Assembly: GCA_015680685.1 (NCBI GenBank)
Contig: MNCI01034797.1
Location: 258,998 to 322,997 of the forward strand
Direction: 5' to 3'
DNA from: Gnetum montanum
Lineage: Eukaryota; Streptophyta; Gnetopsida; Gnetales; Gnetaceae
Length of the DNA: 64,000 bases
Shown: piece by piece, positions 11,603 through 24,115 of the stretch
Numbering within the stretch: position 1 is the stretch's first letter
How the letters are laid out: each line of letters starts with the position of its first letter
The notes under the pieces: model-generated
Told to the model about the DNA's origin: nothing
What the model saw: the letters and a program-made list of their open reading frames with translations, nothing else
Databases searched by the model: none
Made by a program: the position numbers and the translations under genes

Positions 11603-13903
11603 TGAGAGTAAAATGGTCTCAAAATTAGAAGTGTGAGCATTGTATAACATAATGAGTTGCAAATGGATGGAAGGGCTTTTATACAATGAAGAATAAATAT
11701 AGTAATTACAATATTTGAATTTGAGAGTAGAATGTTCTCCAATGGAAGGCCTTCTATATAGGGCTTTATAGATGTAAAGTGTGGGGTTTAAGTCTTGATC
11801 AAGAATCATGATTTTTTTTTTAAAACTCTAAAAACATTTATTGTTAGATGTATTATAGGTGAAACTTCAAGTTCCATATGCAATACTTTTATTAGAAACT
11901 AATTTGTTGCTATTGGAAGCTAAAGCAATGTATTAGTTCTTAACATTTTACTTGAGAAATAAAAACATTTGAGGAGAGATCATTTAAAAGTATCAACAAG
12001 AGGAATAATTTCATGAAAGATGGTTTGTCGCTACAAATCATGAAATATGGTTTGTCGCTACAAAAATGGGGAATTGATAATATTGATAAAATAATAAACT
12101 TAGAAAAAGCTTGGAAACTTGTCACAGAGTTTTAGAAAGATGACAAAATAAAGCACAAATTCAAAAAAAGCTTTAACTTAATAGAAAAAAAGTAGAGGTA
12201 GTAGACATGATGAAATAAAAAATCTATATGCAACCATTCTAAAATCCATGAGAGAACTAATTAGTATAGAGAATGAGATTGTATAACCTCCAAGTTGATA
12301 CAAGAAGATGGAACAAATGAAGATAAAATATGTCAATAGTGTTTATTGCAAGTGATGGAAGATGAGCAATATATATTATTAGAATGTTGCAAAACAAAAA
12401 AATGGGAAATCTCTAGTCAATTTTTGTATGAGCTATTCAAGTTACCATGTTATTTTTAGGGAATTATATAGAAGATGTGTTCAAGTTGCATAAATATTGA
12501 ACACATCTATTATACTTGGGATTTATTGCTCCTAATGTATTTTGAACAAGTTCATTTGTTTGTCAAATCATTTAGGTTTACACAAGCATAAGTTATTGAC
12601 ATTAGTGTCATGGTCAACTAGCAACATGCTTTTTTTTTTTTTCAATAAAAGGTTATAACATTGGAAAAATTGCAAATGAACAATGATCTTGCTCTTTATA
12701 AATACATATGGCAAAAAAGAATTCATGTAATGAATTTCTTTTATCTTTCTAGAATAAGGCTAAGATGATGATGATTGATTGATTTAGTAACTATTCTCAT
12801 TTATACTTATTTAGTAAGTCTCTTGATTTAATAAAGCATTGTGATTTTTTAAATTTATTGGTAGAAAGTCGAAGGCTTAAGTCTTGCTCCCAATTTTCGA
12901 AAGTTGTCACACTTTAAAAGAATAATTAAAAAAAAAAAGAAACACTTTCTATACATTACTTAAAAATAAAAAATAAAAAATGCATTTGCTTATACTTAAA
13001 ATTTGGCAACTGAATTCTACACTTTTCAATTCTGACATGCCTTAACATCTATTATTTTAGGTATGTTAAATTTCTAATTTTTTGAATTTCCTAAATCTGA
13101 TGGAGGCTTCTCTTGAATTCTATTTTTTTAGTTTCAAGAGTTTATTATGTTTTCATGGAATTTCTAATTCCCTCTTTTTCCTACATCTCATCGACAATTG
13201 TTTTGCATATACAAAACAAAATCAACAAAATGAATCTCCAAATACACAATAAATTTCACCTACAGAGGCAGGTATTCAACTTATAAGACATAACTTAAGG
13301 TATTCTATATCTATTTTTATCCAAGATAAACATTTCTATGTACTAATGATTTCATTTTTTTCAATGTCAATATTCAAAATACATCTAAATTCAACTTTGA
13401 TTTTAGCGCAAGAAAATAGTTAATAGGTACATATAATGAAGACAAAAAATAACAAGAAATAATAAATATCATTGTGCAATTAAATGCAAAGGGTCAAGAC
13501 AAAAAAAATAAAATAAAATTCAAACAACTCTAGAAAGGTAACAAATGAAGTGTGCAATCAATTGCAAATGTAGAAACTTTGCAACATGACACTCTTACTA
13601 AAAAGGTATTGAAATTGTTGAATTAAAACTAAAGGCAACTTAGTCATATATACAAATTGTTTTATACCATAGATATTTTGTTACCTTCATTAATGCTTAT
13701 AGCCATATGAGCTTTGACATATTTCATCACAAAAAAAGGTAATGCCCTGAAAGTTTTATGGGCTCATGTGGAGAAGAGATCTAGTTGTTCCATCAAAGCT
13801 CTTCACTTAGACAATAGTGCATAATATACTTCTAATAGTTTCTCCTCTTGTTTTAAAGATGAAAACATCCATCATCAAAAGAGAGTCCTTGGAATAGCTC
13901 AAC
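11603..13903. other. AT-rich noncoding DNA, partly duplicated at 50.2 kb
   Basis: No gene is seen. 12428-12838 is closely related to the DNA immediately right of element C (50206-50520 plus the reversed 50522-50611). The segment from 13815 onward corresponds to 51304 onward. A 27-bp doublet 'atggtttgtcgctacaaa' lies at about 12020-12062. Confidence 0.5.
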
Positions 13904-15262
13904 AAAATGGTGTAACAAAAAGATGTAACATAACAAGATTGTCATGAATATAACTCATTTCATAAAGTACTTTATAGGATGTGAACCATACCTATGAGTA
14001 AAAGAAAGTAACATAATAGTGTATTTTAGCAATTGGACTAGTCCACTTAGCCAAAATGATGAATCATCGTATGAGAAATTGATGGGTTAAAACCCCACCT
14101 CAATTTTCCCTGCCATTTCTCCAACCAACCCTCTCAACCACGTTTTAGTTTTACTTTAATAAAGTAGAAAGCCCATTGGTCAAAAGTTTTCTTTTAAAAT
14201 TAAGAGAGATGCAAAGGTGGGAATAAAACAATTTGATCTTTGCCTAGGAAGGAATAGGCAGATAAAGAAAGATGCTTCTGCTAACTCAGCTTGAGAACTT
14301 GCAAGAAATGTTTTACATGAGACCCACATGGATGCATAAATCACACTAAACTATCATTTTATGTGGAATGTCACTGAATTTTTCATGAGAATACCTTAAC
14401 AAAATGGTGTAACAAAAATATGTAACATAACAGGATTGTCATGGATATAACTCATTCCATAAAGTACTTTATAGGATGTGGACCATACCTATGGGTAAAG
14501 GAAAGTAACATAGTAGTGTATTTTAGCAATTCTATTGGTCCACTTAGCCAAAATGAAGAATCACAGTATGAGAAATTGATGTGTTAAAACCCCACCTAAA
14601 ATTTCCTTGCCATTTCTCCAACCAACCGTCTTAACTACGTTTTTAGTTTTACTTTAGTATAAAGCCCATTGATCAAAAGTTTCCTTTTAAAATTAAGAGA
14701 GATGCAAAGATGGGAACAAAACAATTTCATCTTTGCCTAGTAAGGAATAGCCAGGTAAAAAAGATGCTTCTGCTAACTCAGCCTGAGAACTTGCAAGAAG
14801 CGTTTTACACAAGACCCCACATGGACACATAAATCACATTGAACTATCATTTTATGTGGAATGTCACTAAATTTTTCATGGGAATACCTCAAGAAAATGG
14901 TGTAACAAAAAGATGTACATAACAAGATTGTCATGGATATAACTCATTTCATAAAGTACTTTATAGAATGTGGACCACACCTATGGGTAAAAGAAAGTAA
15001 CATAGTAGTGCATTTTAGTAATTGGATTGGTCCACTTAGCCAAAATGAAGTATCATGGTATGAGAAATTAATGGGTTAAAACCCCACCTCAATTTTCCTT
15101 ACCATTTCTCCAATTGACCCTCTCAACCACATTTTAGTTTTACTTTAGTATAAAGCCCATTGGTCGGAAGTTTCCTTTTAAAATTAAGAGAGATGCAAAG
15201 GTGGGAACAAAACAAGTTTATCTTTGCCTAGGAAGGAATAGACAGATAAAAAAGATGCTTCT
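13904..15262. repeat. ~490-bp tandem repeat array, left part
   Basis: Units starting at 'aaaatggtgtaacaaaa' recur at about 13905, 14402 and 14893, roughly 490-497 bp apart and clearly diverged. Each contains 'tcatggatataactcatt', 'gggttaaaaccccacct', 'attaagagagatgcaaa' and 'gacccacatgga'. The array continues after element A at 32177, so A inserted into it. A paralogous array lies at 51.4-53.2 kb. No coding potential is seen. Confidence 0.8.
15258..15262. repeat. Target-site duplication CTTCT, left copy (element A)
   Basis: The host repeat reads 'gatgcttct|gctaac' in undisturbed copies (for example near 14763). Here it reads 'gatgCTTCT' followed by the LTR TG. The second CTTCT stands at 32172, followed by the continuing 'gctaac'. 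Confidence 0.95.
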
Positions 15263-15470
15263 TGAAACACCGTGAAAATTACGAGTCGACCTCAGGCAAA
15301 GATTCGCAATTCAAGCGAGAGCGCGCATCAGCTTTGTTCAAGGACAAGTTTACGCTCTATTACACACGGCAGCGTAATGAGCGTAATAAGCTCCAGAATA
15401 GTCGAAGGCAGATTCTAGAGAAGCACACCAGTTCGACACTTTTTTCTCGTGGCGCATGAATAACTAGTCT

Positions 15471-15557
15471 TTACGCTTCGTTACGCGCAGCTGCGTAGTG
15501 AGGGTGAATTAGACATTGTTAACGCTTCGTTACGCGCAGCTGCGTAGTGAGCGTAAG
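15471..15557 (+). repeat. U3 subrepeats, two copies
   Basis: The ~50-bp unit 'tacgcttcgttacgcgcag' plus 'ctgcgtagtgagcgtaa' starts at 15471 and again at about 15521. It contains the palindrome CAGCTG and the octamer GAGCGTAA. The 3' LTR has three copies (30941-31075). Confidence 0.85.
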
Positions 15558-15675
15558 ATAATTTTGAGCCTGTTGTTTTTATACCGGATTACGCTCATAC
15601 ACGCAACACAACGCGAATGAGTGTAATACAGCCTGAAAGCAATTGAAGCACGCTCAACATGTACCTGCTCTTCAC

Positions 15676-15707
15676 ACGCACAACACGCAAATGAGCGTGT
15701 TGTGCGT
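15676..15707 (+). promoter_or_regulatory. Perfect 13-bp hairpin in U3
   Basis: The arms 'acgcacaacacgc' (15676-15688) and 'gcgtgttgtgcgt' (15695-15707) enclose a 6-base loop. They sit about 100 bp upstream of the TATA box. The 3' LTR copy (about 31195-31226) has one arm base changed from C to T. It could be a regulatory dyad, but nothing proves function. Confidence 0.5.
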
Positions 15708-15803
15708 AGTCACAGTCTGACTCAAAATGGTCATGTCAACGGAACCCGAAATATCCGGGACCCACATCATCAGGGTTGCGCCTTTTCCACAAAGCGTCGT
15801 GGC

Positions 15804-15812
15804 CTATAAATA
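15804..15812 (+). promoter_or_regulatory. TATA box of the 5' LTR
   Basis: CTATAAATA lies about 540 bp into the LTR and is preserved in the 3' LTR at 31323-31331. Transcription would be expected to start roughly 30 bases downstream, which would set the U3/R boundary near 15840. Confidence 0.7.
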
Positions 15813-16679
15813 CCTCAGTTGACAAAGATACAAGGGTTGGTAAATTAGAGAGGCAGAGGCAGTTTTCTGAGCACCAGAGCATTTATCACTTTTGTTGGCA
15901 AAATCAAAGGGCAAGAGCATTTTCTGAGCAGGGAAGCACTTATCACCTTGAGCAGAGAAACAAAGAGCAACCTTTTGGCAACTGTCAACAGCACCATCCT
16001 TCAGCAAGAACAGAGCACAGTGCGCTTGAGCCTTAGCAACAAGAGAGATCATTCCTTTGGGGAAGATACGACTTTCTCCATTAGCGATCGCTGCCCTGAG
16101 CAGAACCTACTCGAAGCAAAGAAGCAGAACAAGGATTGTGAGATCGTCTCGCCCAGTTTGCAGACTCTACCGGTCAGAAACAGTTGATCGGCAGACCTCA
16201 GAGCTTGACCATCCTTGCATCCCAGCTTTGGCCTACGAGGTAGATCGGACTTCTGTCTGGACAGTTTCCTTGTTGTTTTGTGCTCATTTTTTCATCAAGT
16301 TATTGGGGGTCTCTCCCATTGTAACGTGACATACAAATCATACATTCTTTCAAAAATCGAAACATAGATCTTTGAAAATCACGCGTTTCTCTCCTGATTA
16401 GCATCTCTTCGGCGTGTTTGACGTTATCATCGTAGCGATCCATCCACGTCGTTTTCCTCCCGTTTCACGATCCTCCGAATCGAATCATAGCACGCAAAGA
16501 TCCGTAATCTTCATCGTTTTACTGATCCGTAAGTCCTTGTCTGATCGACAAGACCGTTCAGGGCACAGCGGATTAGCTTTTTCCAGCATAGCCCTCGCGC
16601 GGATCCGTGATTAGAACTGTATACACGGAACCTCGTTCGGTATTTCCAGCTGTCGACATGTTCCGTCATTACAGTTTTC

Positions 16680-16698
16680 TGGCGCTAGAAGGAGGGCC
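16680..16698 (+). other. Primer-binding site of element A
   Basis: TGGCGCTAGAAGGAGGGCC begins 6 bases after the 5' LTR. TGG pairs with the CCA end of a tRNA. I do not name the tRNA from memory; the sequence differs from the tRNA-Asp-type sites of elements B and C. The leader 16699-16920 between it and gag is noncoding. Confidence 0.7.
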
Positions 16699-16920
16699 TT
16701 CAGGCTCCGATTCGAATATTTCGGGTAGCCCTGGTAGTGATTCATACCCTAAACCATAGACGTAATACCTCTAGGGAAGTCTATGGTCAATCGCGTGGTA
16801 TAGATCGGTCGCAAGGACGATTTCTTTGAAATCCTACAGGGTAGAAAGCCCTTTTGTGCTTTTGTTGCCAGCTATTTTCTTTTAGATCCGATTACCAGTT
16901 ACCGTTACCTTCATCGATCA

Positions 16921-19767
16921 ATGGACTCCTTTTACTCAAACACAACCGCCATGGCCACTACTGATCTGGGTGTCGCGCCTGTGAATCCTATGGCGGTCAC
17001 AGGACCAGCTCCTGGTGCAACGGGACCCCAGGGACCATTGCGCAGTTCATTGAGGCTTCAGGGAAAAGAGCCTATCTTCACGGTTATAACCCCTGAAGAA
17101 TACAACTTCATATGCGTTAAGATCCAGGCGAGGCTGGCTCTCAGCCGAGCCGAGCTTGAGGCGAAGCGAAACTTTGAGGTGCTCCATCGAGGAGGTTATG
17201 ATTTTAAGCCAACAGCTTACGACATAATTCCCTTGACCGAACACCAACACGAACTTATGACATAGTTGGTCATGGCCAAAGGCCAGGCTTCACAAGCTGC
17301 GGTGGAGCCCCAGCATGGGGAAGAGGAAGAGGACGAATTCGCGGCCCTGTCGGAACATTCGTTCCATACTCTGACGCCCCACACGTACGTAAATTTGTTG
17401 TTCCCTTTCAACGGAGATGCAGCCTCTCTTGACTCAGCCATGACCGCGCAAACGCACATCCCTGTCCTTCCCCAGGCCAATGCGCAGCCGTCTGGGTTGC
17501 AAGCACAAATACCGCACCATAACGCGGGGGTAGTTCCGTCACCACAGGTACTTAGTATCCCAGCGGTGATCTCGGCGACCACCGCGCCCCATTTCATCCC
17601 GCAGATACAACCCCATAACGTATCTGTAACGCGCCCGGCTCAGACCATGCCGCTTCCGCATTCGCAAACTCAGCAAATCCCCGCAACCGCTCAGCCACAA
17701 ACATACATCCAACAGCCTGCTGCAGGTCAGTGGGCCAACCCGGCGGCGCGGCATGCTCAGTAGGTGGTGTACGGCATGCAGCCCCCGGTTGCACCTGTAA
17801 TGCAAGCTCCGCAGAGGATCCCGCAGTATACCCACCCATACCTTGTGCAGAAGGCAGCTGCCAACCCCTCTGCGCAAGCCAGCGGGTGGTGGTCTTCGCA
17901 GGCTCCCTTACCTGCTGGGATCCCTGCCCCACAAGCAGTCTGCCAACCCATCCCGTCACTTCCGTTCCCTCGCGCCGCCCTCCCGGTCCAACCTCTGGTG
18001 CCTGCTGCACAAGCACCTCCATCAACAGGTTTGGACCAAGCTTTCCAATTGATACAAACCCTCACTGAGGAGGTCCGACGCCTTAAAGCTGCTGGATCTG
18101 ATACTATTCAGATCATGGACTTTTATCAGGATGATCCGATTAGTCCAGCGGTCCCTATGCTGTTGTTGCCGCCAGGGATGTCCCTCCCTCATTTTACCAA
18201 GTATAATGGAGAGGGGGATCCCAACACTCATCTAGCCACCTTTAGGTCTGAATCTTTGTTGTTACAACAGTGGCCGCACACTTTAATCCGAGTCTTCGCG
18301 ATGTCTTTAATAGGGAAGGCTTTAGACTGGTATAGAGCCCTCACACGCTCTTCCATTTCAAACTTGGAGGAGTTGCTGACTCAATTTGTGACCCGTTTCA
18401 AATACAACCTGAAACTGGAAGTCACGTTGGAGCAGCTTATGGGGGTGAAGCAAGACCCGCTCGAGCTAGTCCAAAAGTTTATACAGCGTTGGAATGCTAC
18501 CTTGAATGAGATCTGCGACCTGATCGCGGACTCCCACCTACTGGCTATATTCAAAGGAGCAGTCAACGACTTCATTAAGTCTAAGCTGTATTATCTTTCC
18601 CCTGGCAATATACATCAAGCCTTCGCCTAGGTCCGAAGCATCCAAGATGCTACAGAGGCCAGCAAAGACCTGGCATATGTTCCCTACAAAAACGCACACA
18701 ACAAAGCCAAAGACAAGGGCAAAGCAGCGACAATGACAGTAGCCGCGCTGACTGAAAGCGCAAAGAACAAGAACAAGAAGGCACCCACAACAACCCCCGA
18801 GGCCACGGCTAATGCCGGCACCAGCCAAGCCACAACTGCCTCTGAAAAGGCCCCCCAGCCAAAGCCAAATTTTGAGCGTAAAGATCGTTCAAAATATGCG
18901 GCTTTACCTGTGAAGCATTCTGAACTGCTCAAACAGCTGCTAACGGCAGGGCACATTCAACCCAAGAAGGTGTCCGAGGAAGCTCTGAAGCGTCACAGAC
19001 GTCACTGTGAATTGCTGAAGGATCCTTCCTTAGCCTTACCTAACGAACCAGTAGTTCTGAGATCTTTCCGGCTGGACCGTTTCTGCGACTACCACCAGAT
19101 GTGCGGTCACGACACAGATTACTGCTGGGCGTTGAAGGATGACATTCAACACATGATCGACAAAGGTCATCTAAAATTAGACAACAGTAACCCGACGTGT
19201 CCGGAAAACCAAACACTACATGTATATAAGGACCCGTTGAACGCAAACTACGATCCTTACACAATCACTGTGGTGAGTATGGACAGTGAGCGTAAGGGAC
19301 CGCCAAAACAGCCTTTTGTCTTGCGCATGCCTGCCAGCTCACCAAGGGGGCCAACTACTTCATCGACAGCCAGTGGGGTCTCACGGCCACCATTCATCAT
19401 ACAGGCACGTTCCCAAGTACGCCCTCAGTCACGCGATAGTACCCAAGCCGCGGCTTCGTCCGCGCCCATGCCGAGAGCGCCCTTCATTATTAGGGCACCA
19501 AAACCACAGGCTGTCCCTCTCACACAGGGGTAGACCTCTAGCCAGCACCACCAGCCATCGCCTCCCAAGTGAAAGGGGAAGAATACTGCAGTTAATGCAA
19601 CAAAAGACCACCTTACGCTCGGCTTCCCTAAGCCCAGGCCCCTGGCCTCTGTGCCCTTGTCCATGCCTTAGAAGCAGGCTAAAGGTACAGAAACGCAACC
19701 ACCTCCTCTTGGCAGGAAAAAGAACGACCCTCCCACTGACACCGCTCCGCCTCGAGAGATCCATCTC
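16921..19767 (+). pseudogene. gag: Element A gag (Tat-type), interrupted by stops
   Basis: One continuous frame starts at ATG 16921. The first ~370 codons are proline-, glutamine- and alanine-rich. A Retrotrans_gag capsid domain lies at about 18180-18620, with motifs FTKYNGEGDPNTHL and AMSLIGKALDWYRAL. A zinc-finger-like C/H cluster typical of Tat gag follows at 19081-19128 (CDYHQMCGHDTDYC), and then a basic linker. Gag would form the virus-like particle and bind element RNA. In-frame TAG stops stand at 17263, 17761, 18628, 19531 and 19669, with a TGA at 19570. No frameshift is needed across the region, so the damage is purely point substitution. The TAGs sit where glutamine is expected from context. 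Confidence 0.88.
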
Positions 19768-20709
19768 TTGGGCCGAATGGAGGAGAACAAGGGAGATAAA
19801 AAATCCGGCCGAGAGAAGGACCTCCTCGATGCATTCACGCAAGTCAAACAAGATCTTAAGCAAAAGAACACAACGCTGAGCCTGTACGACTTACTGATGA
19901 CGTCTCGAGAACACCGTGAGGCTATGGTACGCATGCTGACATCCATATCAGTGGATGCCAACATACCAGCAGAAGAGGAAGCGATACACGCTGTCATGTT
20001 TCCTTCAGAAGCTGAACAACCCAAGCCTACCTCGCTAACCTTTCTTGACGAGTCCGTCAAAGATGACCCGGAGAAAGGTCAAGTAACGACTGAGCCTATG
20101 TTCATTACCATCTGGGTCGGTCAATACCGGATCCGGAGGGTGCACGTGGATGATGGCGCAGCAACCAACGTCGTTCCCTATTCCATTGTGGATAGGTTGG
20201 GATTGGTCGACCAGATCACTCCCACGACGACAGCCTGCGTCAAATCGTTCAACGGAGCACGAGTTCAAGTCAAGGGAACGGTGCGTATTGAATTTGTGGC
20301 GGGGGATCAATTCCCAACCGAAGCCACATTCTTAGTCGTCGAGGAGATGCCTGGTTTCAACTTGATCTTAGGGAGGTCGTGGTTAGCCCAGCTGAGGGCG
20401 GTTTCGTCGCCGATACACCAAGAGATACACCTGCCCTACGCCTGGGGGGAGGTCATCATACGCGGCGACGAGGTCACCCCCAGGACCATCAATAACATCG
20501 AAGAAGAACGGGGTTCGGAGATTGAAACAACTGATGATCAGTCCCATCTCCAAGCTCCTAAACAAACCGACAACAATGACGATGGTCTAGCTTGGGCTGA
20601 TCTGCCATTTCTGGATGACAGCGTAGAGGAGTCAAACCATAAGCCTCCTCGCCCTTACGCAGCGCTCAACGTGAAGGCCATTAAGAGACAATTGCGTATC
20701 GACGGTTGA
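19768..20709 (+). pseudogene. pro: Element A protease region, continuing the gag frame
   Basis: The frame continues unbroken for 313 codons. The aspartic protease core lies around 20095-20400: VHVDDGAATNVVP has the catalytic Asp at 20149-20151 in the DxGAA context usual for Tat elements. FNLILGRSWL, the second retropepsin hallmark, is at about 20358-20387. The enzyme would cleave the polyproteins. The frame ends at TGA 20707-20709, where CGA would keep it open. If that TGA is a CpG mutation, the frame would run 11 more codons to the GT donor at 20743 and join RT in phase. Confidence 0.85.
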
Positions 20710-20915
20710 ACAATGGTCTTCTGCGTGTACCACCATTCTCGTGTAAGTTAGCGCACCTCCCATTTAGCAGCTTCTTTTGTTTCAACATACTTTTACGCCA
20801 TATTTGCTTTCAATGTTTACGCTTTGCACTTTTTGAGTGTTTTATTGTACCCGCGTTAGTTGCATTTTCGCATTACTTCACGCCTTTATACAGAATTACA
20901 TTTCTGTTACAATTT

Positions 20916-21093
20916 ACGCAGTCGGCCCGCAATGGCCTTAAACTAGTTATACAAGATCAAACTTTTCATACCGTTGTACGTAGTTACGCAGTCGGCCCGC
21001 AACGGCCTTAAACTAGTTATCCGGAGTTATCTACTATCATCATTTACGCTTTCTCTACATTACGCGTCCGGCCCACAATGGCCTTAAACTAGG
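20916..21093 (+). repeat. Tandem array 1 (three copies, ~70-bp period)
   Basis: The core 'cggcccgcaatggcctta' plus 'aactagttat' occurs at 20923, 20993 and 21068. It lies between the intron donor and the 3' end of the antisense gene. Its core resembles the repeat of array 2 (29190-29645). Confidence 0.75.
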
Positions 21094-21288
21094 AATTATG
21101 CTCTATCATTATCACTTAGGTGAACTTTTCAACAATTACGTTTACACTCTACAGGAAAAACGCAAGAAAGAATAAAAAAATATGTAACTGACATTTAACG
21201 CATCTACCAGGTTTTATAACACGTCTTTCCAATCATTCGTAAAATGATATTATACTCAACATTAAATAAAACCATGCGTAAATAATAA

Positions 21289-22979
21289 TTACGCATTCCC
21301 TCTGCTACCACTGTCACCGGTATCTCTTAACTCTGGATCTAGCCCCAAAAGGTCATCCTCCAGTGGGCCATCATTTCTGGGAATTATGTCTTCACGAAAG
21401 ATTGCCCCTTCATGAGGCTCTTGTTCTGACACTGGCTTCACAGGAGAACGCTCTTCATCGTTGCACTCCTCCTCTGCTTCCTCTGTTTCCTCTCCCAACC
21501 CCTCAGCTGGCGTATTTTCCCTATCTTCTTCCGGTACCTAAACCCAAATAACATCAAAAAATTAGAATAGACGCAACACAAGCCAGAAAAATTTCCGAAT
21601 AAAGTCATGCATAAACTTACTCGCGACGGCCCTACTTCCATAGCAAAGGGGAGCTTGTCCAGGCCAGCCCACATGCGCTGCATAATCTCATCCTCCGTCA
21701 GGTCTGGCCACACATCCTCGCCCATCACAGCTCCAGCTTTCACCTTCCCTTTCTCCACGCTACTTCAGCGGGGTGGATCCGGGAAGAAGGTAGGGATTGT
21801 AGCCTGATTTCCGGGGAGAACCATTGCCCTCTCCAGGGACGCAGTTACGGTCACCTGCTCTTCAAATTTCTTGAAAGCTTCGGATGCTCCGATGGTGTCC
21901 ACGAAAACCTCCAGGGATCGAGCTTTGACGGCGGAATCACGGTAGTGTTTTCGATAAGCGGCGCTTTCCCTTTTATATAGGTGCTTGTGGTTCTTCTCCT
22001 TCTGCCCCCACTCCTGTACGCTGGCGCAGTAGTCCCTCCAGTCTCGGCTTTTCTGAGCTAGGAGTTCAATTTGCATCCTTTGCTCTACTAATGCCCGACT
22101 GGTCTGTACGCTGTTCTTGATGGCTGTCCAATAATGGGAGTGATCGATAACAACAGTATGCCAGTCTTCATCCCCCGTCACTCAAGCCTGTAGGAATTCA
22201 TACCGCGCCCTTAGGTCCTCGACTTCTTTGGTCAAGGATTCAACCCTCTGCTTTGACCGCTGCAGCCTTTTCCATAGGCTTTCATTAACGCCCCTACTTT
22301 CCCATACGGAGCGCGTCGAGCGTAACACACATTTACGCATTTTCTCATAAATGTGATGTGGCACGACTGCCCCATCAGATGGGGGCTCCGCTATGTCCAA
22401 ATCAATGGGCTCCGCAGGATCCCATCGGAGGTGAGCTCCTAATAGAAAACAAGCATCAATATGGATGACACATTACTAAAACATTATGTCGTAAACTCAT
22501 TGCAGCTATAACATACCAGCACCAGGTTCGACGCGCTCCAAATGCTCGATCATGTAACTAACGACGCCTTCCATGAAGGTAAATTTTTCAGGGAAGTCTC
22601 TCCACATTTTGCTCATAGCAGTAGACGTAGATGCATCTTCTTCCCCTGTAGTGTAATTTGGTTAGACACCCCATCTATTAACAAGATCTTTCAAACACGC
22701 TAACGCACTCATTACCTCTGCTGGTGACAGTGGCGATTTCATCAACATCTTCCCTATCTTTTTCCCTTTCATGCACTGGAGTCTGTGCGTCGCTGGTTCC
22801 AGTGGCTGGGGCCTCCTCACGCACCCCAGCCTGTACACGGCTTCCGCTAGCAGCTGGAGCTGCTTCACGCACTGGAACCTGCACATGGCTCATATTAACA
22901 GCTGGGGCCTCTTCTTCCAAAATTGAGGCCCCCTCCCCACGACTTAGTACCATCGCCCCTGTCTCAGGGGTCAATTGCC
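21289..22979 (-). pseudogene. Antisense gene exons 5-8: coiled coil and acidic C-terminus
   Basis: Exon 5 (22979-22716) carries a degenerate ~20-residue repeat of the type VPVREAAPAASGSRVQ/AGVREEAPATGTSDAQ. Exon 6 (22645-22517) encodes KMWRDFPEKFTFMEGVVSYM. Exon 7 (22438-21621) is rich in heptad-like helices (QRSKQRVESLTKEVEDLRAR; then Trp- and Lys-rich segments around 22100-21950), a probable coiled coil. Exon 8 is highly acidic (EETEEAEEECNDEE) and ends at TGA 21289-21291. Splice phases 1, 1, 1 and 0 fit throughout. The TGA codons at 22182 and 21765 interrupt exon 7. Confidence 0.6.
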
Positions 22980-23072
22980 CTGTCATTTTTACTATTTACA
23001 CCACCACACGTTAGCGTATAATGCCAGACCATCTAAATAAAACATTGCGTATTACCATCCTTTCACACTTAC

Positions 23073-24115
23073 CAGGCGGAGGCTTGTTTCGCTGAACCTT
23101 GACCGCAACAGTTTGGCTTGCGTTACCCTCAGGGGCCTCAGCTAGACGAAGCCTCTTGCGCCGAGCTGCCGGTTCCACAATTTCTTCCACCATGCGCTTC
23201 CCTCATGAGGCGTCGCCGGTGTAGGTAGGCATTATCCCGCCCACGCTGTCGAGACCTCGCACTTGGGGCGCCGCCAAGCCTTTAGTCGTTACAGACAACG
23301 ACTCCCCGATTCCTTCTGGTGGATCCTTCCCACGAGTAGTGCTGAGAATTTGGGCAATCCAAGGTCTGGACAGCTGGTCTCGGTCTTGCTGTCCCCAGAC
23401 CCCATTCCTTTGGATGACCAGAAACTCAGCAAACTGCCGGAGGCAAGCTATGAAAAAGGTGTAATGCACATTAAAGCCGGACTCAAGCTTCTTGTGAAGC
23501 TTGACCATTTCGCTGCGCAGTCCCTTGGCCAAATAGTTTACCCAATCGAATCGGGTTCCCTCCTCTAGAACCTTTCGCATAATGTGGGTCTGTTCTACAG
23601 AAAAGAACTTCGCCTGCGAGAGGGTTTTGGGGAAAGTCCGGGCTCGGAAAAGGGGATGCAGTGTCTTGGCAGTGCCCATCTCGAATTTCTCACAAGGAAA
23701 CCCTTTGGTCTCTTTTGGGATCATCACCAACTCCTTCAGACACTCCTGGAAAATAAAGGGCTCCTCTTGGTCTTTACCTTTACGGGAAGGGCGTTCGAGG
23801 GGACGCCAAACAAGTCCGCAAAGAGCTGAGCGTCGATATCGAAACTCACGCGCACGTTATGCACGCGTGTGCAAAAACGCTCCACCTTCTCGCTGAAGGA
23901 GTTGACCAAAGCTATCATTTCACTGGCAGGGACATCAGGGGTCGCAGCCAAAAACAGGTGCATTAGCCCTGCTGCTCGGATCTTGGCAGTCACCGCGATT
24001 GGGGCCACCGAGTGGCCGAGCCAGCGCTGTGCGTTCTTAATATCACCGTAACGGAAAAGGACATCCCTCACCTCGCGGCCGGAAATCGTAAGGGTAATCT
24101 CCCGGGATTCCCTGA
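23073..24115 (-). pseudogene. Antisense gene exon 4: central domain resembling retroelement-associated plant proteins
   Basis: The exon starts in phase with exon 3 as RESREITLTISGREVRDVLF. Features include KVERFCTRVHNVRVSFDID followed by LFADLFGVPSN, then FDWVNYLAKGLRSEM and LESGFNVHYTFFIACLRQFA. A short conserved strand, a 'llGvP' turn and downstream helices recall the large plant family often annotated as 'putative plant transposon protein', found in antisense or extra ORFs of retroelements. A one-base shift near 23770 and a TGA at 23203 break it. After the stop it continues with a basic stretch (AARRKRLRLAEAP), a likely nuclear localisation signal, up to the donor GTAAGT at 23072. The function is unknown and the family assignment is tentative. 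Confidence 0.45.

Larger units (their letters stand above)
15263..16673 (+). repeat. Element A 5' LTR (1411 bp)
   Basis: It starts at TGAAACACCG and ends at CATTACA, directly before the primer-site region. It differs from the 3' LTR by about a dozen substitutions in the first ~210 bp, mostly transitions. It also has two rather than three ~50-bp U3 subrepeats, and it retains a stretch of about 27 bp around 16062-16090 that the 3' LTR lacks. U3 carries a hairpin and a TATA box. ORFs inside it are not conserved proteins. Confidence 0.95.

Noticed and set aside
11603-13000. Remaining VPS60 exons (YNQTFNL onward)
   Set aside because: I searched by eye here and at 53-56 kb and found no matching frame.
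15776-16329. Protein-coding ORFs inside the A LTRs, both strands
   Set aside because: The frames are not conserved between the two LTRs (a ~27-bp deletion and shifts) and overlap the TATA/R region. They are incidental.
17217-20060. Long minus-strand ORFs opposite gag and protease
   Set aside because: They are shadows of the GC-rich sense frame, without splice structure or family resemblance.
23263-24051. Plus-strand ORFs opposite exon 4 of the antisense gene
   Set aside because: The minus strand has consistent splicing and domain-like sequence. The plus frames are short and composition-driven.
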